DNA from: Vandiemenella viatica
Lineage: Eukaryota > Arthropoda > Insecta > Orthoptera > Morabidae
Direction: 5' to 3'
Length of the DNA stretch: 64,000 nucleotides
NCBI GenBank assembly: GCA_031002005.1
Contig: JARYHS010013630.1
Coordinates: 25,077,112 to 25,141,111, forward strand
Position 1 is the stretch's first letter. The number at the start of each line of letters is the position of its first letter. The notes under the pieces are model-generated. The model saw only the letters and a program-made list of their open reading frames with translations, searched no databases and was not told the DNA's origin. The position numbers were made by a program, and so were the translations under genes. Below, in pieces: positions 26,101-40,100 of this stretch.

Positions 26101-29100
26101 CATTTATTTATCTAATTTTCTGTAGCTCAGCTTTCAATTCTCCAAAACATTTGTGATTAACATTTGGTCCATCTATTGAGATTTTTAAACTTTTAAGGCT
26201 TATAAGGAGTTGAAGCATTTGCTTGAAGGACAGAAGATCTGAAGCTCTTGTGTGACAAAGAAAAGGAGATGTTAAGTATCGTATACAAACTTCATTCTTT
26301 ACAGTACTCCAAATCCATTTGAGTTTCTTGACAAACTTTGTTGAGTGACTCATCAACCCTATAGCAAAATGATTACAAAAAGTTATAGATTCCACCAGTC
26401 TACTTTTATAATAAGGAGCAAACCCATGAAGAACTGAGTAGGTAATTTTAGTTCGCTGCAATTCCATTCCTCTGGCTATTTGACTATCGTTGAACATTTT
26501 TTTAAAAAAATACTCTACATCACTTCCCGCCGTGCACATTGACTTGTGAGTTATCAGTATCTGAATACATCAAAGTATTACTGCACAGCTTACTTCTTTG
26601 AGAAGAAAGGAGCAGAGTGTATTTTGTGAAGCCGGAATTTGTTCTTTTTCCTGACCGTAACAGGATTAGAAACAGTAAATTTTTCAGACAAACCACGTTT
26701 AGTTATCTCATTACTAGTTTGTTGCGACTGACTTAAAAAAAAAAAAACTTTGAAAAGGATAGACAGTTTTGCAATTCTTAAGTTTGTTAGTATGTTTCAT
26801 TTAGCATGACTTTTGATAGCTGTTCTATCCATATTAATTAAAGAAAATGTAGAATTGCAAAGTCTACATTTTGCACTTTTAGATTCATTTTTAACTTTTT
26901 AACTAAATATTAAAATCTGGATTAATCAACCAATCATTTTGAAAGTGTGTTATCATGCTGAATTCATTAGTCTGAAAATTTTAAAAATTAATATTTTTAC
27001 CGGTATAATGAAATTAAATACATAAATAGTAAACAATAGTAATAACTTCCAAAATGCAATCGACATCCACCTAATGAATGTTCAAAAATAATTATTAATT
27101 TAAAAAATAGCAGTAGAAAAGTTTGATAATATCATAAAAATTAAGAAAAACTTCCATTTGATAATGAACTAAAACCAACGATATTTAGAAAACACTTCCA
27201 CTTTAAAATTATATGTGATGGCACGAGATGTGTCTCGGTTAATCTTATGCCTCATTTGCACATTCGCCCGAGTTTATTCGAATCGAGATAACACTGCTTG
27301 AACACACGGTACGCTCGCATTGGTCTTCTCGCGTAGTTGCCCGCGAGTGCCGCTCGCTTCTGTGACGGGTGTTTCGTGCGAGTCAAATACACTCGTTGCG
27401 AGCGCTAATACGCTGTTTAAACTGTCGCATCGAATTAACATTCGAAAAAACTTTGGCGATCGAACACAGATAAAGGTAATTAACATTGCGAGAAGAAAAT
27501 ACCAAGAGTTAATGATCAGTAAAATAAATTATTTTTCCCCTTAATCGGCTATTTCAGGTGAAAAATAAATAAGCTGAAATGTTTAATGAGAAATTTCACG
27601 ATTAAAATAAATTAATAACTTAAAAATAACAATCTTTCTTCCACTTAATCATAAAAATTAAGAAAAACTTACCATTTGATAATAAACTAAAATAACGATA
27701 TTTAGAAAATACTTTCACTTTTAAATTAGATATGATCGCACGATATGCGTGTTTGTAAAAAGCAGACGAAATTTCATGACAAATGAAGCGATTGTCGCTT
27801 AGCTAGCAAACTCAACTGACCAGAGGGCTATCTATAGCTACATAGCATATAGTTCGAGGATTCTAATGCCACTTTTACGCTAGAGCTTGTGCGAGTCGAG
27901 ATAACAATGCAGGAGCACGTGGTACGCACGCCGGTCTTCTCGCGTGGTTGCTCGCGAGTGACGCAACATAGGTGGCGGCTTTTTGGCGCTAGTCGAAGGT
28001 AGTCGTGGCGAGTTCTAGCGCGCTTTTTACACTGTCGTTGGTTATTTTATGTTAAATGTATAGAAGTTTAAGTATCTAATGAGAAATTTCATTATTAAAA
28101 TAAATTCAAGACGACCTTAAAAAATATCTCAATTCCTAGTAGTCGCAATTGAATTCCCTGATTATTTTCCAAATTACCTGAATTCCCTGATATTTCCATG
28201 AAATTTCCCGGTTACATGAAATTCCCTGATAATTCCCGATATTCCCGGTTTTCCCGGTTTGTGGCCACCCTGCAATCAAAATTGTGCGGAGATTAAAGGA
28301 ACAGTTCAGGGATCATACACTTTCAAGGACTCGTATGTTTGCCAGGCATAAGGAATTCGTGAAAGGCCATGAAGAGGTAAACAGTGAGAGCCACAATCGC
28401 CGTACACGGACGAGCATTACAGAGCAGAACATTCGCACAATTCGTGACTTTACTGAGGGCGACCAACGTTTGACAATTCGCTAAATTTCTTGTGAGGTCG
28501 GAAAAGTTATGGAAGCACCAAGCCATCATCAAACAGAATCTAGGGTTCTGAAAAGTGTCTGCTCAATTGGTGCCTCGTATTTTGACTGTGGAACAGAAGT
28601 TGGCACGTTTGCAAATTTGTAAGTGACTCCCGGCACGGTTTGCGGAAGAAGGTGACGCACTTTTAAATTTCATCATAACCTGTGATGAAAACTTGGGTCT
28701 ACCACTATACACCCATGTCAAAACAAGGGAGAATGGAGTGTTGAAAGAAGAATGAGGCCACCTCAGTAAAGGCCAAGAGTCAGCAATCAGTTGGCAAGGT
28801 GCTTGCAACTGTATTTTTTGACCATCGTGGAATTTTGCACATTTTTTTGCATGGACATCACTCCATCAATGCAACATTCTACTGCAACCTTTTGGACGAA
28901 GTAAGGCCCTTCTTATCGCTGAAAAAAGACCAGTTGATAAGAGTCATGATTCTTCTCCATGACAACACTCAGCCCCATACTACAGCTCTCACTCGGGGAA
29001 ATTTGGAGAAAATGACCTGGACATCACTTGATCATCCTCTTTACACCCCTGAACTATCGTCCTATGACTTTCATCCCTCTGGACCACTGAGGGGCTGACG

Positions 29101-32100
29101 ATTTGAAGACAAAAATGCGATGGAGAGCTTCGTTCACAATTGGCTACTGATGTAACCCCCCTTCCCTTCCCTTTTACGATGACAGCGTAAAAAACTTCCG
29201 ATACATTCGGAAAAATGTATTTCTAAAGCAGGAGATTATGTTGAAAAATAATATTTACCTGGTTCATTTAATATGGTAAATAAAAAAAAATTAAAGAAGT
29301 TGTTTATTTTTGTTCCATACTCATATTTTGATTTTTGTTTATATCTATATCCATATTTAATTTTACTTTGCTTGTCCATAACTGGTTATGATGTTTTGTA
29401 ATTCTCAGTTATTCCCTTCAAATCACTACCATCTCTCCCTTTCCTCTGTTTCAAATTACCCCCATCATATGCCTTGCTTCGCAATCACTATTTGAGGCAG
29501 ACACAACAGCACCCATTTTCTGCAATTTTCTACTCACAAATGAAAAGCTAAGACCTGAAATTGTAATGGTTCTTGTGTTTGTACCTGCTCTGTGTTCCTA
29601 TGCCAACCTGCCAACATCTAAGATAAGCATAGGTAAATCACTATCCTAATTTGTAATTCCATTTCTCTATTTAGCAATCATCGTTTCATTGTTACTAGAT
29701 ATATATCTTCTTCTTCGCATATAACCCACATTACAGGGATCTTGTGCATACTTAGGTGAGGCATTGACTAGTTGCATATCCTCCCAACCATCACTTCCTG
29801 GGTCTATCCCTTGTGGTCTTCAGCCCTCCGGACTTACATCGAGTGCTGTTTTCGCAATTGAAGTATTGTTGCTGTGCAGTACATGGCCCTACCTTTGCAG
29901 CCAACCCTTCCCATATTTTCACAGGAATTGGAGTACACCAAATGCTGCCCAAACATTCTCATTCCTGATATGGTCCAATCTAGTGAGTCCCTGTGACCAG
30001 CAAATCATCTTAATTTCCAAGGCATGCAGCTGTTGTTCCCATCTTTTCATGACGGGCCAACATTCGGATTCATACAGTGCCACTGTTCGAACGATGGTAT
30101 CATAAATCTTTGATCTAAGGTACAGTGATACCTTCCGGTACAAAAGGGCTCCTGTGACCTGATGCTACTAACTGCAAATATTATACGACGGGGTACCCAA
30201 AATAAAAGGAATTATTTTTTAAAAGCTATATATTTTTAAATTGTTTACAAAACAACCTTAAGCCTTTCAAAATATTTTCCATTACAACTAATACATTTGT
30301 CCCACCGGTGCTTCCACTGTTCGAAACATTTTGTGTAGACATCTTTAAAAATGGCCAACAGTTCCTCTCGTTTTTTTCTTGACCTCTTCAATGTTGTCAA
30401 ACCGGTCTCCTTTCGTGCCCCTTTTCTTGCATGGAAACAAGAAAAAGTTGCAGGGAGCCAAGTAAGGTAAGTAATGTGCATGGGGCAAAAGAGCCATGCC
30501 ATTTTTACAAAAAGTGCCTAACAGAGACAGATAAGTGTGCATGTTTCGTTGTGGAATAACAAGTCTCCTGTCTGCCACAAATCGGGTCTTTTTTTGACAT
30601 ACACTGATGCATAAACATTTTAAAACTTCCAAATAAAAGGTTTGATTGACGGTCTGATGTGGGGGAACAAACTCTGCATAAACTACGCGCTTGGCATCAA
30701 AAAAGCAAATGAGCATTGCTTTGATGTTTGATTTTGTTGGACAGGGTGACAATGATGTCTTCCATTCGCTTGACTGTTGCTTTGTTTCTGGGTCATAACC
30801 ATTACTCATCACCAGTAATGACCCTTTACAGAAAATCTGGATCAATTTCAAACTGTATCAACTCGGCGTTCTTTTTGATCATCAGTCAGTGCCCGAGGAA
30901 CAAACTTGGCATCAACCCTTTTCATTCCCAAATCTTCATTTAAAATTTGCTGAACCGAGCTCCAAGATAACCCACTAATCTCCGACAGTTGATTGTCTGT
31001 CGACAGTCTGAGAGAGCAAGCTCTCAAATTTTTTCAACATTTTCGTCAATTCGGGCAGTTAATGGACATCCAGAACGAGGTTAGTCATCAATCGACATGT
31101 CACCGCCTGCGTGCTGCCGGCAGCCAACCATATATATACTTTGTACAAACACAAAGTTTTTATCCGATCTCAACAAAACTTTGCAAATGTACATTTGAAA
31201 AAAACGGGAAAAATACAGTATACATTTGATTTACAAAAATCCACTCCTGCTTCCCCATCAACCCCCTTCAGTAAAATTTACAGTGCAATGGTTCAGTTTT
31301 TTTGCAGGTATTTTGAAAATGGTAGCGAAATCGGCCAAAAGTGGACCAAGAGATTCTGAAAACCCATAAAATTCACTGTTGATTAGCATTGGATCAGTTC
31401 TGGTTGAACAATTACTATTCGATAAATTCAGACTTGAAATTTAAAATTGTTTTAAAGTTGGTGTGGCAACACACAAACCTGCAGTGTTAATCTGAACTCC
31501 ATTAAACTTTGCATACATACACTTTAAAATAAAGGGAAAAATACTACCCAACTCCTCTCCCTCTTTACCCCCTTATTTTTTGCAAACGTTCTTTATACAA
31601 ACCCAGTTTTTTTAAAATTTTGCACAAGTATATTTTAAAAAAAACTTAAGTAAAATTTTCACATAACACTATTCAGCTGTTTTGTAAATGTCTTGAAAAC
31701 AGTAGGAAAATTGGCCAAAGTGGATAGTGATTTTCTGAAAGCCTGTAAAATTTCTTGTCAAATTCTAATAGAACAATTGCTGACTGAGAAATTCTAACTT
31801 GAAACTTAAGAATTATTTTAAAGGTGGTGTGACGACACACAAATCTAGTTTTTATCCCATGTGGAAGGAACTTTTCATGCATATGCTTTAAGATAAGTTT
31901 AAAAATAATGGTTACGTTCTTTTTATGAAACTGCACTCTTATCCTCTTTTACACCTCAAGACAAATTTAATTTGCATTATTACTTTTGGCAAATTCTCCT
32001 AATGGAAGGCATTAAACAGATGACTCAATCAAGTTTTCTTCGAGTTGTTGTTCTTGTTCCAATATGCTTTTATTCTTTCCGAGAAAGCTTGTCTACGTTC

Positions 32101-35100
32101 GTCTGACCACTTTGGTCTGTATTGTTTTTGTTTTGGTTATAATTTCTCATTCTTCTACTTTTTGTTTGAAGGTGTTTCTAAGATGTCTGTTGCTCCTATG
32201 TTTGCACTTTTAAGATCCTTCCAAATTTCATTCTGCCAAGGTGTTGGATTTTTAAGTGAAGTTATATAATCTATTATCTTTTTTGTCAATCGATTTCTGG
32301 TGTTCTCTTAAGGTGACCAAAGAATTTCATTCGCCTTTTCTTGATGTCAATTTCAATGTTTGAAAACTTTTCTATTGTTTTGATTAATTGTAGTCTGTAA
32401 CCATCTTTCGTGAGTCTTGCTCATAGAATTTTTCTAATGATTTTTCTCTCTACTTTTTTTATTTCTTCAAGGTCATGTTTTCTGTTAAGTGTTAATGTTT
32501 AACGTAAAGGACTGTTGGTTTTATGACTGTGTCGTGCCGAATTTTGGTCAGTCTTGACATGGATTTTTTGTCGTAGAGATTTTGGACTAAGCCTAACACT
32601 TTTTTACTTTTTGGAGGCGATTTTGCTGCGAGACTTTCTCAAGGCCTGTCAGTTTGATGAATTGTCCGAGGTATTTAAAGTATGGTACTCAGTTGATTTT
32701 ACCATATTTTGTTTTCAAACTTGCTATTTCTGTCTTTGCACATATGAATTAAGTTTTTTCAAATGAGATTTGTAACCCTACTTTTTCTGCACATTCTTTG
32801 AATCTCTTAATTTTCTGCTAGTATCGCCAAATCATCCGCAAAAGCGAGGTATGGTATGTAAAGGCTGTTTTTGGGAAAGCCAAGTGGGATTGGCTTCCAA
32901 CACTTACATTTCTTGAGTTCTTTCTCCCATTCTTCCAAAATTAATTCCATTATTATTATTATTGCATATATCTTAAAAATGGTAAAGAAAACAATCAAAG
33001 TGGATGGTGATTGTGAATGTTTATAACAGTCCAACCAAATGAGATAAAACGCCAGAACTTTTATATCCAGCTCTCAAGCAATGCCAAATATTCTGCTAGT
33101 GTCGTACTTTACCACAACAGTCGTATGATAAACCTTTGTGTGAGCATACTTCCTGAACCCTATGGCTCATTCCCCACCACATGAATAAGCTGTAAAACCA
33201 GAATGTTGCCCATGTTTTTGTTCGTTATAGGTGTTTTTCACTCGTTGCAGCTTTCAACATCGGTGAATGATGAGTCATTTTCCCTTTCATTTGTTAATTA
33301 TATTGCTTGATAACCGTTTACCTTTTCCTTAGTATCATTACAATATAAGTAAACAGTCATACATAACAATATGAGCAAAGATTCAAACTGCAAAGAATTA
33401 AAATATCGCCAACATGTCAAGCAGACAAAAAAGGACTACGTGCAATGGGGGTTACAAAAAAGAATAATAATTGCTAAAACACTTGAATTAGATTTATTTA
33501 TATGCTTCTGGCTTTATGCCTTGTTAACATCAAGGTCATTTGAGGCAGGAAAGGATTGGAGGCAAGGAATGGGAATGAATTCGACCATGGTCTTTTAAAG
33601 AACAATCCTGGCATTCGCCTAGAGTAATTTGGGTAAACCTTGGGATACCCAAATTTGGATGGCCGGATGGGGATTTGAATTCAAGTCCTTCTAAATGTGA
33701 GATCAGAGCGTTACCACTCACCCACCACACTTGGTTTGAATTAGATATATAACTCCTAATGTGGTTGAGGAATTAGCCCAAAAATGTATGTACTGTTGTG
33801 TCTGTCTCCCATGGTTTGCCCATCAGTACTCACTTGGAATAAGTGCCACTGGCCGTACTTTCAGAGAAGATCCAATAACAATAAGTAAATCACATTCATC
33901 TTTGTCTTTTGCCATAGATTCATGGAACATTTCCGGTAAACCTTCTCCAAAGAAAACAATATCAGGCTTCATTATTCCTCGAGATACAAGACCTGAAATT
34001 AAAATCATAACTTTGTTCAACTATTTTCTTTATGTAACAAAAATATAAAAGATCAATTTTGAGACCACAAAAATACATAACAAGCACAAAAAAAATTAAT
34101 AATAATACTTTTATAGTTGCTTTCTCCAGAGTTGATCAGAGATGGTAATGTGCCCTCAGAACATTTGGGACAAATGGGAATTCTTTGTGCAAATATGTCT
34201 TCACGTATAGCATCAGCAGTAACTTTACTTTATACTTGCAGTTAGTACATGATGCAGTTGCAAAAGATCCTGAAACATAGAGAACATATCAAAATTAAAT
34301 CAAGTATTTAAAACAAATTTGATGGTAAACCAGCAACATTTTTTTTCCCTACATACCATGGCACTCAATAACATTCTTTATTCCTGCTACCTGCTCCAGA
34401 GTATCAATATTCTGTGAATAATTTCGAAGCAGCTTGTTTTGCTTTTCCAGCATCTTGATGAATCTGCAAATCATAAACATATATAACATTAACAACCGTA
34501 CAGAAGACCATTAATAAATGCTGATTGCACTGAGTATCTGTTGTGCCGATTTATTAAAATTGAATACTTGAGTGCTTTATTGAGATAGAGAGTAAAAACA
34601 ATATGAAACTAAAAAGATGAAATAGGTTATCAATCATGCAATTAAACAACAGCATTTAAGACAGTATGTTTGTTGGTCAAATAGGTATGAATAGATGGTC
34701 AGTGGCTTAATCTCATTAGGAAGACAGAAAGTAGCCATGAGCTATGGAAAGGGACAAAAAAGTAGAGTTTTCCTGGACAGCGAATAAGCTATGAAAAAAA
34801 GCTTAATTTTACCTTTGTTCCATAATTATCTACCATAGTAATGGCTTCTTTATCTATAATTAAATTTACTTGATAACAGTAACAATGAAACTACATAAGT
34901 AGATAGCGACAGCGAATCAGATTGCCAAAATATTGTGTAATTATAACACTGATTTAACTCGGCTATTCACCCAAGGACAATGTTTATATAACCATGAAAA
35001 TGCTCTTAGGCTGTGAAAATAAGGAAGGATAGGGAAAACAAACTGCATCTGAAGGCAGGAGGACTAAGATGAACTCAAACAAACTTTAGAATATTTCTGT

Positions 35101-37099
35101 CTAAACCTTAGCTAAGCACATATGGCAAGTGGATAGGATGTGTTCACACAATCTATCACATGACTCAATGAGGAGTCACGTGATGAGTGTCTGTGTGTTC
35201 TAGGGACACAACGAATATCCATATCCTTAAGTGCGGAACTTTCACGTGAAATCCTAAATCCGCTTTCGCATCAGCAATTTTTAAAGCAGATGTTTTGTTG
35301 AGCTAACAAAAAAGTGTTTATTTTTTGTTTTGTTTTTTAAGATCTTGCAATAAAAGTAACAATGAATTGAACGGTATTATTACCTAAGCGAAGAATTCAC
35401 AAGTTTGAACTTGAATGTAAAGTAAAGTGGCATATTCACAGTCCAACTTATAGGACATCTGTGTGGAACTACTGTAGGATGCGCTCACCCATTCACGCTT
35501 ATGGAAGGGGTCCAACAAAATGATACAAGAATCCTTTCCACTCATATTTTCACACAGCAGACCATGTGTCCTTATCACAAACTCGTAGGATGTTTCCTTC
35601 AACAGCTTCCTCCAATATATATAGCTCGTTGGACAGCAAGAACCCTTTTTGGTTGCCTGGGAGTCCAACAACATCCAACACGTGTAGTCAGATTATCATA
35701 GGTCCTACAAGTTGTACTGTGAATGCTCCACTGGAGTGGTGGGAAGGTGGGTGGAGAGCACGGAACCAAGCATGATGGATGAGCGGTAACACTCCAGCCT
35801 TGCATTTGGGAGGACGCAGGTTCAAATCCTTGTCCTGGCATCCAGATTTGGGTTTTCGATGGTTTCCCCAAATCACTCCAGGCAAATGGTTCCTGGCCGA
35901 ATTCCTTCCTGTTCCTGGGCCCGGTTCCTTCCTTTCACACCTCTAACGACCTCGACATATATGAGGCGTATAGTCATAAACAAAACAAAAAAAGAAAGAA
36001 AAAAGAGCAGAGTGTGGCGGCGTAGCTTTGTGCTTGAATTAGGTCAAACCATGAGCTCCGCAAAGTTCATATGATAAACATTGATTTTTAAACGCATGCA
36101 TAGTTATGTGAATAATTTAATTCACTTGTGAAATCATGCCACATTATTTGTTGTTGAAAGATGAGGCAAAAATAAATTAATATGGCAGTAATATATGGAA
36201 ATAGGCTTTACTTATGAAAAAATATAGAACTTGGCATAAAATATATACTTATTTTGATTTTAAATTTATTTTTACTAAATTATTAAAATCTAAATAATTA
36301 TAAATTTATTTTTCCACCACCGCATCCACTTCTGCAAAACATCCGCATCCACAGATATCAAGCAATGGATACCTGCATCCGCAAAGATGACATCCATTAC
36401 AACCCTAGTGTGTTCATCCTGGCCCTTCTTCCTTAATTTGTGATGAGCAATGGGTTTATTTTTCGTATCCTTACTTATTTTCATAAGTTTACTTGGTTAT
36501 ATATGAAAAGAAAGCAGCTTAGGACGGTACTTTCATATTAACATCATCATTATCTCAAACAAATTCCAGCCAATCGTCATTAGGTAAAGTTCGCTGTGTA
36601 CACACTTACTGAGCCTAATGGCCCGTTTTTCTACTAGCGAACAAGGCAGATGCTGAAATATTGTGTAGTTGTTTGTCAGCATAAGTGTTCCCTCTCATCG
36701 CAGCCGTCCACTTTGGTATGTGGTGGGTTAATTTCCCTTTCTTTTCTTATTTAAAACATATTTGAGGAATTCAATGACACAATATCAGTTTTCAGCCCTT
36801 TCTATTCTTTGAATTGAAAATGACGTAGCATATTCGTAAGATTTTCGTGCTTTAACCCTTTCCTACCGGCTATTGGAAATACAGGGAAATTTATAATTTC
36901 AATTACATATGTGTATAAAGGTACTTGAAATTAAACACACATATTTTTTTCAAATTTTTTTGGAAATCTAATTACTAAGCCGGTACTTATAAATACCGCC
37001 AGGGACTTTGTGTATCACAGGATGTACAGAAATAGCAATTGAAATCAATTATGTTCATATTGGTATGAAATGTTTGCCTCATGATATATATAAAAAAAA

Positions 37100-37133
<34 letters not shown>

Positions 37134-40100
37134 AACAACAATTCTTTTTGCTCATTCAGACACAAAAGACATTGCAGTGGAACATTTGGAATGAAGTTTT
37201 GACTGTATTTTCTTCATTCTACATACTTCACATCTTCATCTGATTTTTACAATTTAGGGATAGTGTATACCTCTGTTTCCCAATCATACATCTCTCATTG
37301 TGGAATAGTATGACTTGTGTTGTTTGAATGGATGAGGGCTTGGTGAAATATATATAGATGACCTTTCCTTCTTACTGATATCCTTCATAGTCATACCTTG
37401 TGCAAATGATCTTCTAAAAATTTTTACAGACTTTTTTCAAATATCGGACCATTTTTGACAAATACAACATCCAGAATTCCCAAAAACAATCTTTAATGAT
37501 TTCGGTAATCTTCTGTCAGCATTGCACAAAGCCATCGGCTGATCAGCAGTATCAACCCCACAGATGAAGGTATTGTAGTCCTTGACGACTCCTGAGCATG
37601 AAATTGTCGACTTCAATCCATCTTTTTCTTTTCATGTAACTAGTGGTGTAACAACAGGGTGGTAGGAAGGGCAAAATGCTATGGGACCTACTGCCGGAGG
37701 TGGCCCCCAATGACCGGCCAGAGAGGCCCTCTGGTCCAAGATCCACCAGGTCACTAATCCAACCCAAGAGAGGGCTCATCTGTTGAAGTTGCCATTGACC
37801 CCAACCAGTATAGTGGAGTTTCATCGCTGCCTTGAAAATTTGATACTAAATGTATGACCTTTTTATCCTTCCATTTCCAGTAGCAAATATCTAGGTTTGT
37901 AAATTCGTTGTCACAATCTCCTGTTTTTAGTTTTCCATCAGCAGATTGTTAGAAAATCCGTTTCAGTAGGGTCTGATTCTCCCACAAACAAAAGTTGTTT
38001 CACTTTTTTAACAATGAAACTGATGAAAAATAATGATAATACTAGATAACATCGCCATTGCTCCATTTTTTTCAGTCAATTCTAAGACCACTCTTTGACC
38101 TAATGAGTAATCTGAGAACATTCCAGTCATTTCTTCATGTTTGCCTTGATAAATTATAAACTTCTAAGAGAAGAGCTGATATATTATAAACTTCTAAGAG
38201 AAGAGCTTCAATCAGAGCGTATTTCATAAAAATATCCATTTGAAAAATATCTAAAACAATGATAAAACCAATTGTACACTTGCTGAATATATTGACCAAT
38301 AATCTGTATAAAACTACCCAGAACTCCCTGACAGTACTTATAAGTCCACGTTGGTTTTTCTAGATAATTTAGTAAAGAAACTAGAATAACATATTTTATA
38401 GGTAAAAAATATATGGTTAAATGTTCAAACTAAAAAAGTAATAACAGAAATTGACACTTACCAAGTAAATTATCATCTAAAAATTCATTGTAATGTAGCA
38501 CTTCTTACTCTGGTCAGTATGCTGTCAAGCCCCAACTTAGAAAATTAATTTCTCGGCAATTTCACCCAGAATTTAAAAATAAATGTTGTCATTGTCTGAC
38601 CTAATCATACAACAATAGATCAACAGGCTTAACAATGCAGTGGACACTGGTATTGTCGAATTATATGGTGGTAAATATAGTGGTACTTATAAGTACCGTC
38701 AGGGAGGAAAGGGTTAATTAAATATTTTAGTCTTAGGAAAAGCTGCAAACATCATTTTTAAATCGCTACGTATATCTTTCAATGCATTTATGAACTTCAG
38801 CTTATCCTTAATAATTTGAAGTCTTTGTGTTTGTTAACTTTTGATAACTCTTATAATATTTTAAAACTCAAAATTTATTTATTTATAACTTTTGCATTTT
38901 TCGTCGATCATACCTACCGTCTACTCACATACTTTGCACAAAGGGCAAGAGCCCCGCAATAGCTAAGGCCGCCGCAGATAGCACTATATTTGGCAACTGA
39001 TCACAATACTGAGTGAAATATCCGCTCGGATCAGATAGTTAACATTAAACTTAATTCTGCTTTCCTATACAGCATTTTGTGTTTACAACTAAACTCAAAT
39101 TTATAAATATACAGTAATACCCCGCTTTACGCGAGGGAAACGTTCTGCAAAAAATCGCGTTAAGTGAAATTCGCGTATATCGGGGTTTACGATTAAACAT
39201 AGTCAAAAGTTAATGCAAAAACATACAAATCATTTGAATTAAATTGTCTTTTGAGCAGCATTTCTTGTAAAATACGTTCATAACACACAACGCTGTTTTT
39301 AATTGTTTGACACTTGGTCAAAACACGGTCATCAACACTATCTATACTCTGCAATATGTCCAAACCTGAATAAATTTTTGAAAGAGCACTTTGAATTCCG
39401 CTTGAAGATAAAACTCTCTCTTCTACTTGTTCTTCCTCTTCGTTTATGGCATTATTCTGTAACTCAACCAGATCTTCATTGCTGAGAGATTCGTCATGAG
39501 TTGCTACAAGTTCTTCAAGATCTTCTACCACGACATCTTCAAGTTCAGACCCCTCAACCATTGCAGCAATGTCTTCAAGCATTTGTCTGTGCATTTGGAC
39601 AATTCTTTTAGGTGCTTCCACTACATCTGGCCAAAGATTACGCCACACCCCGTTCATACAATTCTTTTTAATTTCGTTCCAAGACTCGTCTATGTTGCGA
39701 ATAGCCTTCATGATGTTGTATGACTTCCACCACTCTCGCATAGACTGTCTTCCATCCCCGTCGGTTTCATGAATTAGTTGGCTAAAAGTGCGGCGATGGT
39801 AATAAGCTTTGAAGTTTGCTATTGCTCCCTGGTCCATAGGTTGTAATATTGACGTAGTGTTTGGTGGAAGGAACTTAACGTACACTTTTAAGTCTCTCGG
39901 CGTATCAAGTGAGGTTGGATGTCCTGGGGTATTGTCTAAGAGTAATATAACTTTACGTTCAAGCCCATTTCTGTCACAGTAGGATTTTACTGACGGGCAA
40001 AAACTATTAGAATACCAATCTTGAAAAACTTCCCGTGTAACCCACGCCTTTCTGTTGGACCGCCACACGACTGGTAGGCTTGTCTTGTCTGTACCTCGCA

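Larger units (their letters stand above)
24405..28272 (-). mobile_element. hAT-like DNA transposon with 5-bp target duplication
   Basis: Both ends carry the 15-bp inverted repeat CAGGGTGGCCACAAA (24405-24419; complement at 28258-28272). CAATC lies on each side (24400-24404 and 28273-28277), and its removal rejoins the mariner reading frame. Minus-strand coding is broken but readable: a Cys/His finger near 26.8-26.9 kb (CRLCNSTF then KSHAK), [15 protein letters not shown] and SIDGPNVN near 26.1-26.5 kb, and a C-terminal [12 protein letters not shown] block near 25.07 kb, all hAT transposase features. The 5-bp duplication differs from the 8 bp usual for hAT. The ends are rich in repeated TTCCCTGATATT-type words. 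Confidence 0.85.
24187..29323 (+). mobile_element. Mariner transposon, degenerate, split by a hAT-like insertion
   Basis: The left end TGAGGGTAGATCAAA-TATAAAC and the right end, reverse-complemented TGAGTATGGAACAAA-ATAAAC, form imperfect terminal repeats. Removing the insertion 24405-28277 leaves about 1.26 kb, the normal mariner size. Coding starts at ATG 24337, is cut after the codons for DERNQ, and resumes at 28278 with N-terminal and then catalytic-domain fragments (HDN-like block [10 protein letters not shown] near 28960; [13 protein letters not shown] near 29050). Several stops are present. The right target dinucleotide is TA and the left is CA, so it has probably mutated. Confidence 0.85.

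Noticed and set aside
35770..35845. A functional tRNA gene at the SINE head (also at 56.2 kb)
   Set aside because: A and B boxes are present, but no complete cloverleaf could be folded, and the same head is followed by the repeat body in three places. It is a SINE.
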